Origin: Acidovorax sp. NCPPB 3576
GTDB taxonomy: Bacteria; Pseudomonadota; Gammaproteobacteria; Burkholderiales; Burkholderiaceae_C
Length of the DNA stretch: 64,000 nucleotides
Assembly (NCBI RefSeq): GCF_028473605.1
Contig: NZ_CP097267.1
Span: forward strand, 5,014,501 to 5,078,500
Direction: 5' to 3'
Of this stretch, positions 42,801 to 51,809 are shown one piece after another (position 1 is the stretch's first letter; each line of letters begins with the position of its first letter). The notes under the pieces were generated by a model. The model was not told the origin of the DNA. It did not search any database and worked only from the letters and a program-made list of their open reading frames with translations. A program made the translations under genes and the position numbers.

Positions 42801-43748
42801 ATGGCTTTTTCTTCCGACAGCGTGCAGGTCTTTCTGGCCGTGCTGGACCAGGGTTCTTTCTCGGCCGCGGCGCGGGCGCTGTCGCGCGTTCCCTCGGCCG
42901 TGAGCATGACCATCGCCCACCTCGAAGCCGAGCTGGCCGTGCCGCTGTTCGACCGCACCGGACGCGAGCCCCGCCCCACCGCCGCCGCCCGCGCGCTGGA
43001 GCCCCAGGCGCGGCTGCTGGCGGCGCAGCTCAAGCAGCTGAACGCGCAGGCGCTCGCACTCACCCAGGGGCTGGAGGAGCGCCTGACCCTGGCCATCGCC
43101 CCCGAGCTGCTGGCCGCCCATTGGCGCAGCCCACTGGCGGCGCTGGCCGAGGAGCACCCGCTGCTGCAGGTCGAGGTGCTGGCCGCGCCGCAGGCCGATG
43201 CGCTGGCGCTGCTGCACGCCGGGCGCGCGCAGCTGGCGCTGGTGTTCGAGCGGCCCAGCATGGACGGGCGCGAGGGCTTCCAGGAGGTGGGCAGCGAAAC
43301 CCTGGTCGCCGTGATGGCGCCGGGCCACCCCGTGCTGGCCGCCGCGCAGGCCGCAGCCGCAGAGCGCGGCGCCCCCCCCGCCGCCGCCCTGCTGCGCGAG
43401 GAGCACCTGACCACCACGCGCCAGATCGTCGTGGCCAGCCGCGACCTGGCGCAGACCGATCCGCGCTTCGTGTTCGCGCGCCACCACTGGCGCACCGACA
43501 ACCACCTGGCCGCGCTGGGCCTGATCGAGGCCGGCCTGGGCTGGGGCTGGCAGCCGCGCGCGCTGGTGCAGCCGCGCATCGCGGCGGGCTCGCTGGTGGA
43601 GATGCCGTTCGAGAACCTGAGCAACGGCGTCGCGCTGTGGGTGGACGTGGTGTGGTCCAAGGAGCGCCCGCTGGGCCTGGGCGCGCGGCGCTTCGTGGAG
43701 CTGATCGACGGGCAGGCCGCGCGGCCTTTGAACCAAAACAGGCCCTAG
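42801..43748 (+). CDS. LysR-family regulator divergent from PACE exporter
   Basis: A 315-residue LysR protein. HTH: FLAVLDQGSFSAAARALSRV, then FDRTGREPRPTAAARA. A complete effector-binding domain follows. The ATG at 42801 is 75 bases from the PACE start, with a perfect inverted repeat between. By analogy with AceR of Acinetobacter it is probably an activator induced by the exporter's substrate; this is inference from arrangement. The gene ends 15 bases before the IS element. Confidence 0.88.
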   Translation: MAFSSDSVQVFLAVLDQGSFSAAARALSRVPSAVSMTIAHLEAELAVPLFDRTGREPRPTAAARALEPQARLLAAQLKQLNAQALALTQGLEERLTLAIAPELLAAHWRSPLAALAEEHPLLQVEVLAAPQADALALLHAGRAQLALVFERPSMDGREGFQEVGSETLVAVMAPGHPVLAAAQAAAAERGAPPAAALLREEHLTTTRQIVVASRDLAQTDPRFVFARHHWRTDNHLAALGLIEAGLGWGWQPRALVQPRIAAGSLVEMPFENLSNGVALWVDVVWSKERPLGLGARRFVELIDGQAARPLNQNRP

Positions 43749-43763
43749 CGCATATTCCACTAG

Positions 43764-45170
43764 CAGGCTGAAGAAATACTCCCCAGATTCCAAGCCAGTC
43801 CTGGCCTGCGGTCGTCGGCGGGCTCGCTGGCTTTCACATCCCGGGATCCGAGCGGCCAATCAGGCGTTCTTGCGCATGTTGGGGCCACCTTTGCACCCGT
43901 TTTCCCTCAATGCACTGCCTGCGCACGCACCTGTCCCCATTGCCCCAGCGTGCGCATGCGCACCAGGTTGTAGCCCGCCATCGTCAGCACGAACATCTGG
44001 TCCACGCGCTTGATTCCTCGCACCATCACCTGCCTCATGCCGCCCACGGTCTTGGCCCAGCCAAAGCCTTGCTCGATGAGCTTTCTCTTTTGTTGCGATA
44101 CCGCGTAGCCTTCGCTTTGCGCAATGGCTTCGGGCACGGCCGAGTTTCTGCCTGACTTGTTCTGGGCCACGTGGGGCGTGACGTTCATGGCCTGGCACGC
44201 TTCAATGAATTCGCATGCGTCATAGCCTTTGTCTGCCCCCAGCGTGATGGTTCGCATGGGATCGGCCTGCGCCTGCCTGGCGTCGTTGATCATGGCCTTG
44301 GCTGCTTCCCGTTCTGCGTAGCCATCGGCCAGCGTGACTACCGCATTGGCCACCAGCCCGTGGCGGTTGTCGCTCAGGGTGTGCCCCATGTAGCGCAGTT
44401 CGCTGGCGGTATTGCCTTTGCGGTACAGCCGGGCATCGGCATCGGTTGTGGATTCGTGGGTGTCGTTGCTGCGCCGCTGGCCCTTGAAGTTGCCGCCATC
44501 GCTGTTGGCTTTGGCATCTGCACCATGGCCATCATCTGTGTTGTCACTATTGCCATCACGACCATCACCGCTCGCGTCATCGTCGCCTTTGCGCGCGAAG
44601 CTCTTGTGGCCCGCCCAGGCCTGGATGAGCGTGCCGTCCACACTGAAGTGCTCGCCCGAGAGCCAGTGCTTCTTGTCGGCGATCTTGAGCACTTCGTTGA
44701 AGAACTCGATCACGGCGTCGTGCTCGATCAGGCGCTCACGATTCTTGGTGAACACGCTGGGTACCCAGACCTCGTCGTCCATGGACAGGCCTATGAACCA
44801 GCGAAACAAGAGGTTGTACTGCACCTGCTCCATCAACTGGCGCTCCGAGCGCACGCTGTACAGCACTTGCAGCAGCATGGCGCGCAGCAGCTTCTCGGGG
44901 GCGATGCTGGGGCGCCCGCCTTTGATGTCTGCTTCGTACATGCGCGAGAACAGGGCATCCATCTTGGCCAAGGCTGCGTTGACCATCTTGCGGATGGGAC
45001 GCAGGGGATGCGAGGCTGGGACAAAGTCGTCGAGCTTGCGAACGGAAAACAGGCTCTCGGTGAAGGTGTCGGCGCCGCGCATGGGGTCAGGCAATGGAGA
45101 TGGGAGGGACTGGTGAGCTTACCGGGGTTGGGTTGCCGGGCTGGCTGAGCGGGGGTATTTCTTCAGCCTG
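43764..45170 (-). mobile_element. IS5-type insertion sequence
   Basis: A 1407-base element bounded by inverted repeats beginning CAGGCTGAAGAAATAC at both ends (16 perfect, with partial match beyond). The four-base target duplication CTAG stands at 43760-43763 and 45171-45174. This fits the YTAR target of the IS5 group. It contains one intact transposase and no passenger gene. It has landed inside a copy of the comamonad palindromic repeat, separating its CTAG from the following bases. Confidence 0.93.
43907..45082 (-). CDS. IS5-family DDE transposase
   Basis: A 391-residue transposase from ATG 45082 (MRGADTFTESLFSVRKLDDF); the frame can start four codons earlier at TTG. The N-terminal domain has RPSIAPEKLLRAMLLQ and YNLLFRWFIGLSMDD. 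Catalytic residues are in GEHFSVDGTLIQ (first Asp), LGADKGYDACEF (second Asp) and KLIEQGFGWAKTVGG (Glu). A Gly/Asp/Asn-rich insert (about 170-205) separates the first two, as in close comamonad relatives. Intact, so the element may still move. Confidence 0.93.
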   Translation of the reverse strand: MRGADTFTESLFSVRKLDDFVPASHPLRPIRKMVNAALAKMDALFSRMYEADIKGGRPSIAPEKLLRAMLLQVLYSVRSERQLMEQVQYNLLFRWFIGLSMDDEVWVPSVFTKNRERLIEHDAVIEFFNEVLKIADKKHWLSGEHFSVDGTLIQAWAGHKSFARKGDDDASGDGRDGNSDNTDDGHGADAKANSDGGNFKGQRRSNDTHESTTDADARLYRKGNTASELRYMGHTLSDNRHGLVANAVVTLADGYAEREAAKAMINDARQAQADPMRTITLGADKGYDACEFIEACQAMNVTPHVAQNKSGRNSAVPEAIAQSEGYAVSQQKRKLIEQGFGWAKTVGGMRQVMVRGIKRVDQMFVLTMAGYNLVRMRTLGQWGQVRAQAVH

Positions 45171-45199
45171 CTAGGGCGTATTGCTATTTATTTAATAGC
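45171..45199. repeat. Comamonad palindromic repeat, copy 2, interrupted by the IS
   Basis: Inverted orientation: CTAGGGCGTATT followed by GCTATTTATTTAATAGC (45183-45199). On the other side of the IS, 43741-43763 carries the matching outer part (GCGCATATTCCACTAG). Joining the two at CTAG rebuilds the repeat seen at 52796. Confidence 0.75.
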
Positions 45200-45219
45200 G
45201 CTACACTCCGAGGCGCCGG

Positions 45220-46038
45220 CTACAGCTGCACGCTCGCGGCGCCGATGCCGTCGAACGCCACTTCCACCGCATCGCCCAGGCGGGCGTTCAGCCGGCCGGC
45301 CCAGTTGCCGGTGCTGACCACGGTGCCGGCCGGCAGGGTGCCGAAGTGCTGCGTGGCATGGCGCAGCCACGCGGCCAGCAGCCACGCGGGGTCGCCCAGC
45401 GAATGCGTGCCCTGGCGCTCCACCGCGTCCTGGCCCGTGATGCGCACTGTGAAGCGCTGCTGCGCCCAGTCGGGCGGCGCGCCGGCATCGAACGCCACCC
45501 AGTCGCCCAGCACCAGGGCGCCGTGCGACTGCTGGTCGGCCAGCGTGAGCAGCCCGGCCACCGCGCCGTCCTGGGCCCAGCGCGTTTCCACGATCTCGAT
45601 CGACACGGCCATCGCATCGATCAGGTGCGCGCCCTCGCCGTCGGCCAATGCGGCAGCGGTGTCCGCATCCACTTCCTGGCCCAGCCGCAGGGCGATTTCC
45701 GCCTCGATGCCGCGCTGCGCCAGCGGCCAGGCCTGCGCGTGGGCCGGGTGCGTCCACACGCCGGCCTCGGGCAGCGGCGCGTGGGTGAGCACGGTGGCCC
45801 GGTCCGCGCCGCCGGACTTCCAGTACCGGGGCACCCCGGTGGACCACCAGCCCAGCGCATGCGCCACGGCGTTCTGCACGGCGTAGGCGGCGCCGGCATC
45901 CGGCAGGGCCGCCGCCAGCGGCTGCGCGTCGGCGGGCACGGCGGTGGCGCGGGCCTGCAGCAGGGCCTGGGCGACCGCGGCAATCCCGGCGACCGGGGTG
46001 GAGGAATCGGCGGAATTCACGGCGGGGTCAACGGGCAT
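45220..46038 (-). CDS. Fumarylacetoacetate-hydrolase-family enzyme (2-oxopent-4-enoate hydratase-like)
   Basis: A 272-residue enzyme of the hydratase/decarboxylase branch of the FAH fold. Landmarks are AYAVQNAVAHALGWWS near residue 55, AQRGIEAEIALRLGQEV (metal-binding Glu pair IEAEIA), DAMAVSIEIVETRW, and the C-terminal LPAGTVVSTGNWAG with a catalytic-loop Gly. Likely acts on a 2-keto acid from aromatic breakdown. No other meta-cleavage genes are adjacent. The start at 46038 is chosen because the longer frame to 46413 runs into the divergent PPK2 gene. Confidence 0.83.
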   Translation of the reverse strand: MPVDPAVNSADSSTPVAGIAAVAQALLQARATAVPADAQPLAAALPDAGAAYAVQNAVAHALGWWSTGVPRYWKSGGADRATVLTHAPLPEAGVWTHPAHAQAWPLAQRGIEAEIALRLGQEVDADTAAALADGEGAHLIDAMAVSIEIVETRWAQDGAVAGLLTLADQQSHGALVLGDWVAFDAGAPPDWAQQRFTVRITGQDAVERQGTHSLGDPAWLLAAWLRHATQHFGTLPAGTVVSTGNWAGRLNARLGDAVEVAFDGIGAASVQL

Positions 46039-46159
46039 GGCTGGGCTTTCTCGTTCAGGGGGCAGGGCCGGATTGTGCGGCCCGGCGTCCGGCTGGGCAG
46101 CCGGGGCCGGCCCGCGCGACACTAGGGCCTTCGTCACCCCCACCCGACCAGGACACGCC

Positions 46160-47056
46160 ATGGCAGCCAAAGCCCCCGCCGCTCTTACGCCCAACGAGAT
46201 CACCCAGCGCCTGACGCAGTGGCAGCCGTCGCCCGCCGGCGCGGACAAGGCCGGCAAGGCCCAGGACGGCGGCCGGGCCGGCGCCGTGGACCTGGCCCGC
46301 TTCGACCCCGCGGCCAAGCCCTTCTCGCAGGGCGACAAGGCCAGCGACAAGGCGCGGGTCGAGGCCCTGGCCCTCGAACTCGATACCCTGCAGGACCTGC
46401 TGTACGCCGACAAGCGCTACAAGCTCCTGGTGGTCCTGCAAGGCACCGACACCTCCGGCAAGGACGGCACGGTGCGCGGGGTGTTCGGCCGCATGAGCGC
46501 CCTGGGCGTGCACGCCGTGGGCTGGAAGGCCCCCACCGACACCGAACGCGCCCACGACTACCTCTGGCGCATCCACCAGCAGGTGCCCGGCGCGGGCGAG
46601 CTGACCGTGTTCAACCGCAGCCACTACGAAGACGTGCTGGTGCCCGTGGTGAACGGCTGGATCACGCCCGAGCAGCACCGTCAGCGGCTGGCGCACATCA
46701 ACGATTTCGAGCGCCTGCTGGCCGAAACCGGCACCGTGGTGGTGAAGTTCATGCTGCACATCAGCCGGGACGAGCAGCGCAAGCGCCTGCAGGAGCGCCT
46801 GGACGACCCCGCCAAGCACTGGAAGTTCGACATGGGCGACATCGCCGCGCGCAAGCAGTGGGACGACTACCAGCGCGCCTACGCCACCCTGCTGGGCGCC
46901 ACGCACACGCCGTGGGCCCCGTGGACCATCGTGCCGGCCGACTCCAAGACCCACCGCAACCTGATGATCGCCACCGTGCTGCGCGAGGTGCTGGGCCGGC
47001 TGGACCTGCGCTACCCCGACGGCGATCCCGCGCTGGCGGGCTTCAAGGTGGAGTGA
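46160..47056 (+). CDS. PPK2-family polyphosphate:nucleotide phosphotransferase
   Basis: Uses polyphosphate to phosphorylate nucleoside mono- or diphosphates, 298 residues, single-domain PPK2. Walker A is GTDTSGKDG (95-103), and Walker B/lid regions are NRSHYEDVLVPVV and HISRDEQRKRLQERL. DPAKHWKFDMGDIAARKQWDDY and WTIVPADSKTHRN are strongly conserved in the family. It probably belongs to the AMP/ADP-phosphorylating subgroup, but the class cannot be fixed by eye. It is transcribed away from the FAH-family gene. Confidence 0.92.
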   Translation: MAAKAPAALTPNEITQRLTQWQPSPAGADKAGKAQDGGRAGAVDLARFDPAAKPFSQGDKASDKARVEALALELDTLQDLLYADKRYKLLVVLQGTDTSGKDGTVRGVFGRMSALGVHAVGWKAPTDTERAHDYLWRIHQQVPGAGELTVFNRSHYEDVLVPVVNGWITPEQHRQRLAHINDFERLLAETGTVVVKFMLHISRDEQRKRLQERLDDPAKHWKFDMGDIAARKQWDDYQRAYATLLGATHTPWAPWTIVPADSKTHRNLMIATVLREVLGRLDLRYPDGDPALAGFKVE

Positions 47057-47121
47057 GCCGGTTTTTGCGTGCAATCCATCGGCCGGCCCTTGAAAAAAGG
47101 CGCCGCGACCCATTGCCAAAG

Positions 47122-47140
47122 TTATGCATAAGGCGCATAA
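47122..47140. promoter_or_regulatory. Inverted repeat upstream of gdhA
   Basis: TTATGC and GCATAA are separated by seven bases, 87 bases before the gdhA start, in the most A/T-rich part of the 170-base upstream region. It overlaps the ten-base palindrome TTATGCATAA. Possible operator; no regulator is adjacent. Confidence 0.35.
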
Positions 47141-47226
47141 ACCCGTAACACTCCGGCCTTGGACAGTTGCCGGGGGCAGGCATAAGCTCCGGCGTCTGAA
47201 CTGATCTCCTTCAAGGAAACCCCCTC

Positions 47227-48528
47227 ATGTCGAACACCAACGACAACCGCACCCAGCACCAGCTGCCTTCCTACCTCCAGGCCGACGACCTCGGCCCGTG
47301 GGGCAACTACCTGCGGCAGGTGGACCGCGTCACCCCTTACCTGGGCAGCCTGGCGCGTTGGGTGGAAACGCTCAAGCGCCCCAAGCGCATCCTGATCGTG
47401 GACGTGCCGATCGAGCTGGACAACGGCACCATCGCCCACTTCGAGGGCTACCGCGTTCAGCACAACCTGAGCCGCGGTCCCGGCAAGGGCGGCGTGCGCT
47501 TCCACCAGGACGTCACGCTGTCCGAAGTGATGGCCCTGTCGGCCTGGATGTCGGTCAAGAACGCGGCGGTGAACGTGCCCTACGGCGGTGCCAAGGGCGG
47601 CATCCGCGTCGATCCCAAGAAGCTGTCGCGCGGCGAGCTGGAGCGCCTGACGCGCCGCTACACCAGCGAGATCGGCCTGCTCATCGGCCCCTCCAAGGAC
47701 ATCCCCGCCCCTGACGTGAACACCAACGGCCAGGTCATGGCCTGGATGATGGACACGTACTCCATGAACACCGGCGCCACCGCCACCGGCGTGGTCACCG
47801 GCAAGCCCGTGGACCTGGGCGGCTCGCTCGGCCGCGTCGAGGCCACCGGCCGCGGCGTGTACACCGTGGGCGTGGAAGCCGCCAAGCTGACGGGCCTGCC
47901 GCTGGAAGGCGCGCGCATCGCGGTGCAGGGCTTCGGCAACGTGGGCGGCATCGCCGGCAAGCTGTTCGCCGAAGCGGGCGCCAAGGTCGTGGCCGTGCAG
48001 GACCACACCGGCACCATCTTCCACCAGGGTGGCCTGGACGTGCCCGCCCTGCTGGAGCACGTCAAGAAGACGGGCGGCGTGGGCGGCTTCGCCGGCGCTG
48101 AAAACATGGCCAAGGAAGACTTCTGGGGCGTGGACTGCGAGATCCTCATCCCCGCCGCGCTGGAAGGCCAGATCACCAAGGACAACGCCGGCCAGATCAA
48201 GGCCAAGCTCGTGATCGAGGGCGCCAACGGCCCCACGACCACCGAGGCCGACGACATCCTGCACGACAAGGGCGTGCTGGTGCTGCCCGACGTGATCGCC
48301 AACGCCGGCGGCGTGACGGTGAGCTACTTCGAATGGGTGCAGGATTTCTCCAGCTTCTTCTGGAGCGAAGACGAGATCAACGCCCGCCTCGTGCGCATCA
48401 TGCAAGAGGCCTTCGCCGGCATCTGGCACGTGGCGCAAGAACACAAAGTGAGCCTGCGCACGGCCACCTTCATCGTGGCGTGCCAGCGCATCCTGCACGC
48501 CCGCGAAATGCGCGGTCTGTACCCCTGA
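47227..48528 (+). CDS. gdhA: Glutamate dehydrogenase (Glu/Leu/Phe/Val family)
   Basis: Interconverts glutamate and 2-oxoglutarate plus ammonia, 433 residues. The substrate-binding segment [12 protein letters not shown] starts near residue 85, and catalytic Lys123 lies in [15 protein letters not shown]. The Rossmann GFGNVGG motif is near 236, and the C-terminus runs [21 protein letters not shown]. The length and the hexameric-type sequence match the small NAD- or dual-cofactor GDH common in Burkholderiales. It is a single-gene unit ended by the terminator at 48590. Confidence 0.94.
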   Translation: MSNTNDNRTQHQLPSYLQADDLGPWGNYLRQVDRVTPYLGSLARWVETLKRPKRILIVDVPIELDNGTIAHFEGYRVQHNLSRGPGKGGVRFHQDVTLSEVMALSAWMSVKNAAVNVPYGGAKGGIRVDPKKLSRGELERLTRRYTSEIGLLIGPSKDIPAPDVNTNGQVMAWMMDTYSMNTGATATGVVTGKPVDLGGSLGRVEATGRGVYTVGVEAAKLTGLPLEGARIAVQGFGNVGGIAGKLFAEAGAKVVAVQDHTGTIFHQGGLDVPALLEHVKKTGGVGGFAGAENMAKEDFWGVDCEILIPAALEGQITKDNAGQIKAKLVIEGANGPTTTEADDILHDKGVLVLPDVIANAGGVTVSYFEWVQDFSSFFWSEDEINARLVRIMQEAFAGIWHVAQEHKVSLRTATFIVACQRILHAREMRGLYP

Positions 48529-48589
48529 CCCGCCCTTGCCCGCGGAGGGTCCGCCCGGCCTACCCGGCCGGCGCCCTTCCCTGGAATGG

Positions 48590-48625
48590 ACCGCCAGCGC
48601 CCCACCGGGCCTGGCGGTTTTTTTA
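48590..48625 (+). terminator. Rho-independent terminator of gdhA
   Basis: Stem ACCGCCAG pairing with CTGGCGGT around a 13-base loop, followed by seven T residues, 62 bases after the gdhA stop. Confidence 0.85.
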
Positions 48626-48639
48626 TGCCCGTACGCCGG

Positions 48640-49776
48640 TCAGGGCGGCGGGCCGGAGCCCTGCGGCGCATCGCCCGCCGGTCGCGCCGCACCGGCCTCG
48701 AACACCCGCAGCGCCACGCAAAAGGGCTGCACGCAGGGCGCCCGGCCCGCATAGGGGCAGCCCGCCGTATCGCACGCCTCGCCCTGCCCGCTGCGCCCGG
48801 CCTCGTCGTCCTCGGGGCGCCAGCCGCTGGCCTGCAGCGCGGCCATCTGCAGCCAGGGGTCGGAGCGCTGCAGGGCCAGCATGTCGCGCCCATAGACCAC
48901 GGCCGCCGCCTGGGCAAGCGGTGCAAAGTCCAGCGCCAGCAGCGCGCTGGTGCGGCTGGCCGCCGCGCCCTCGCCCGACTGCAGCACCAGCGCGAACAGC
49001 CCCGACTGCAGTGCCTGCGGGCGGCCAGCGAACACGAGCGGCGGCGAGGCTTCGCCGGGCACCGCCGGGCCGGCCCCTGCCGACGCTGGCGCCCCGCCTG
49101 CCGCGGCCGCCGACGGCTGTTGCTGCTGCAGCCACGCCGCCGGCACCCGCAGCGTGAGGGCATAGCCGCGCGGGCCATCGGCCGTTTCCACCACGCCCTG
49201 GCGCGCCAGCCAGGTCTGCAGGGGCGGCAGATCGTCCGCGGCGCCCTGCGCCAGGGCCGCGGGCCACGGCTGCGCCACGGCGACCTGCTGGGGCCGTCCC
49301 GTGGGCGCCGTGAGTTGCTGCAGCAGCGCGCCGAGCATCTGGCGCAGCGGGGCGCCGACGCCGCTGGTGGGCCAGGGCAGGCCCTGCACGGGGGCCGCAC
49401 CGGAATTCGATGCGAGTGCCGGCGCACCCGAAAGCCCAGCGGCCGGGGCTGCCGTGGCGGGAGCGCCCGGCCCCGGAACGGCCACGCGGCCGGCGGATGC
49501 CGAGCCCGCCGGCCCGGTCGCCGCGCCCTCCAGGCTCTGGCGGGCCTGCGGAGAAATGCTGACGCGGTCGGCCGGCGCGGGCAGGGGCGGGCGCTGCGCC
49601 GTGGGGGGCAGGGGCAACGCGCCGGGCACCGGGGTGCCGCCATCGGCACCGCCCGCAGCGGGCACCCCCGAGGCATCGACGCCGAGCAGGGTGTTCTGCC
49701 GCTGCAGCGCCGCTTCGGCCAGCACGCGCGCCACCGGGGCGAGCGGAGCGCGGGGCGGATCGATGGAGGCGGACAT
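48640..49776 (-). CDS. Pro/Ala-rich hypothetical protein with C-terminal Cys cluster
   Basis: A 378-residue protein starting MSASIDPPRAPLAPVARVL at 49776, GGAGG just upstream. The first 130 residues are low-complexity Pro/Ala/Gly. Residues about 150-325 look folded (LRQMLGALLQQL, GYALTLRVPAAWLQ, GLFALVLQSG). Near the C-terminus is a Cys cluster (ACDTAGCPYAGRAPCVQPFC) that could bind a metal. The layout is loosely reminiscent of flagellar hook-length proteins, but I see nothing that proves it. The frame remains open far upstream through the tandem repeat, but that part is not coding-like. Confidence 0.6.
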   Translation of the reverse strand: MSASIDPPRAPLAPVARVLAEAALQRQNTLLGVDASGVPAAGGADGGTPVPGALPLPPTAQRPPLPAPADRVSISPQARQSLEGAATGPAGSASAGRVAVPGPGAPATAAPAAGLSGAPALASNSGAAPVQGLPWPTSGVGAPLRQMLGALLQQLTAPTGRPQQVAVAQPWPAALAQGAADDLPPLQTWLARQGVVETADGPRGYALTLRVPAAWLQQQQPSAAAAGGAPASAGAGPAVPGEASPPLVFAGRPQALQSGLFALVLQSGEGAAASRTSALLALDFAPLAQAAAVVYGRDMLALQRSDPWLQMAALQASGWRPEDDEAGRSGQGEACDTAGCPYAGRAPCVQPFCVALRVFEAGAARPAGDAPQGSGPPP

Positions 49777-49812
49777 GGCGTGGGGCGGGGTCAGGGTTGG
49801 GGGGTCGGTCGG

Positions 49813-49868
49813 CGGTGGGGCGGTGGGGCGGTGGGGCGGTGGGGCGGTGGGGCGGTGGGGCGGTGGGG
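49813..49868. repeat. Eight-base G-rich tandem repeat
   Basis: Seven perfect copies of CGGTGGGG, 37 bases upstream of the minus-strand gene at 48640-49776. Copy number could change by slippage, altering promoter spacing or the leader. The repeated GGGG runs could also form a G-quadruplex on the plus strand. Confidence 0.92.
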
Positions 49869-50031
49869 CGATGCTTCGCGGAACTGTGCACCGATTCTGG
49901 CGGTTAGCCAACCCGCCGCCACCGCGCAGGTTGGTATAACGGAACGCATCCCCGCACCGGATCGTTCGCCCGCACTCGGAAGCCGCCGCGACAGCCCGGA
50001 TCCATGCCATCCCCGGCCACCCGCTTGACCC

Positions 50032-50571
50032 ATGCCCTCCTTGCCCCCCGACCTTGACGCCCTGCAGTTGCGCCCCCTCACCCCCGACGACGCCGCGCCG
50101 TTCGCCGCCCTGCGACTGCGCGGGCTTCGCGAATGCCCGCAGGCCTTCTCGTCCAGCTACGAGGAAGAGGCCGCCACGCCCCTGGCCGACTTCGAACGCC
50201 GCCTGCAGCCCGAGCCCGGCCGGGCCGTGCTGGGCGCGTTCGATGGCGGCACGCTCGTCGCCACCGTGGGCATCAAGCGCGAAGACATGCGCCAGCTCTC
50301 GCACAAGGCGTTCCTCTGGGGCATGTACGTGGCGCCCGAAGCGCGGCGCCGGTCCGTGGGGCGGCGCCTGCTGCGCCATGCCCTGGAATACGCCGCCGAG
50401 CCGCTGGGCGTGCGCCAGGTCAACCTGGGGGTGACCGCGTCGAACACGGCGGCGGTGGCGCTGTACCGGGCGCTGGGCTTCGTGGCATACGGCGTCGAGC
50501 GGGAGTACCTTTGCGTCGATGGCCAATACCACGACGAAACCCTGATGGCGTGCCGGCTGCGCCGCGGCTGA
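50032..50571 (+). CDS. GNAT-family N-acetyltransferase
   Basis: A 179-residue acetyltransferase. The beta-alpha acetyl-CoA site is MYVAPEARRRSVGRRLLRHALEYA (about 103-126), followed by VNLGVTASNTAAVALYRALGFVAYG, the usual motif B and beta-bulge. The acceptor, protein or small molecule, cannot be deduced. The gene lies alone between the tandem repeat and a convergent LysR gene. Confidence 0.88.
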   Translation: MPSLPPDLDALQLRPLTPDDAAPFAALRLRGLRECPQAFSSSYEEEAATPLADFERRLQPEPGRAVLGAFDGGTLVATVGIKREDMRQLSHKAFLWGMYVAPEARRRSVGRRLLRHALEYAAEPLGVRQVNLGVTASNTAAVALYRALGFVAYGVEREYLCVDGQYHDETLMACRLRRG

Positions 50572-50640
50572 CACGGGCGCTGCACGGACACACGCCGCGG
50601 CGATTCGCCGGCACCGTGGGTTCAGGGCCCGCCTTGCGCG

Positions 50641-51651
50641 TCACACCGAGCGGGCCGGCGCCCGGGCGGCGTCGGCTTTCCGGCTTTTCTTCAGCGTCTT
50701 CGCGTGCGCCGCGCTGGCCCCCGCCAACTCCTGCGGGCTCAGGCCGAGGGCGGGGTTGTCCGCCAGCATGTCCACCGCCAGGTCGATGAAGGCGCGCACC
50801 CGCGCCGGCTGGGCCGCGCGGCTGCCGTAATACACATACAGGCCCAGGTGGTGCGGGACCACATCGGTCAGCACCGGCACCAATTGGCCGCTGCGCACCA
50901 GCGGCGCGGCGGTGGTGCCCACCAACTGGCCGATCGCGTGGCCGCCCAGCACGGCGCGCGCCTCCAGCTCGATGTCGTTGACGCAGAACGCCGGCGCGAT
51001 GGCATGGGCCACGATCTCGTCGCCCACACGAAACTCCCACGGCATGGGCTTGCCCGTGGCGGGATGGCGAAAACCGCTGCAGCGGTGCCCGGCCAGGTCT
51101 TCGATGCGCTGCGGCACACCATGGCGCGCCAGGTATTGCGGCGTGGCGCACACCACCAGTTGCAGCGCCATGAGGCGCCGCGCGACGACCCCGCCCTCGG
51201 GCGGGTAGCCGGAGCGAAAGCCCACATCCACCCGGTCCTCCACCCAGTTGCCGATGCGGTCGTCCAGCTGCACGTCGGGCTCCACTTGGGGATAGCGGCG
51301 GCAGAACGCGTCCACCACGGGCCAGATGACCTCCAGCATCATCGAACGCGGCGCGGTGATGCGCAGCGGCCCAGCGATCTCCTCGCGCCCGCGCCGCGCG
51401 CCATGCACCGCCCGCTGCAGGGTGGCAAGCCCCGGCTGCGCAGCCTCGAGAAACCGGCGGCCCTCCTCCGTCAGGCTGAGGCTGCGCGTGGTGCGGTGGA
51501 ACAGCCGCACGCCCAGGTGCGCCTCCAGCTGTGCCAGCGCGAGGCTGGCCGCCTGCGGCGTGACGCCCTGCGCCGAGGCGGCCTGGCGCAGGCTGCCGAG
51601 TTCGGCGGCTTTCGCGAAGGTGGCGATTGCCCGCAGTTCGTTGATGGCCAT
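50641..51651 (-). CDS. LysR-family transcriptional regulator
   Basis: A 336-residue LysR protein from MAINELRAIATFAKAAELG (51651). HTH: GSLRQAASAQGVTPQAASLAL; linker HRTTRSLSLTEEG. It has an unusually long basic C-terminal extension (KTLKKSRKADAARAPARSV). It is divergent from the broken SDR gene at 51810 and was probably its regulator. Confidence 0.87.
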   Translation of the reverse strand: MAINELRAIATFAKAAELGSLRQAASAQGVTPQAASLALAQLEAHLGVRLFHRTTRSLSLTEEGRRFLEAAQPGLATLQRAVHGARRGREEIAGPLRITAPRSMMLEVIWPVVDAFCRRYPQVEPDVQLDDRIGNWVEDRVDVGFRSGYPPEGGVVARRLMALQLVVCATPQYLARHGVPQRIEDLAGHRCSGFRHPATGKPMPWEFRVGDEIVAHAIAPAFCVNDIELEARAVLGGHAIGQLVGTTAAPLVRSGQLVPVLTDVVPHHLGLYVYYGSRAAQPARVRAFIDLAVDMLADNPALGLSPQELAGASAAHAKTLKKSRKADAARAPARSV

Positions 51652-51809
51652 GGCATTTTCCCCGTCGATTGGCAAGCATTGCTTGCGTATGAAGCGATCG
51701 ATTATGGGCTAGTGCAATGGCAATGGCGTGCCTAAAGTTCCCTCCATGGCAGCCGGATCGCCCGGCCAGCCTGACCGCACAGCCCCCCATCGACCCCGAG
51801 GACCTTTCC

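Noticed and set aside
49813..49868. Tandem repeat as a CRISPR array.
   Set aside because: Unit is eight bases with no spacers and there are no cas genes; the Cas4-like domain at 57604 is part of a helicase fusion, not a CRISPR locus.
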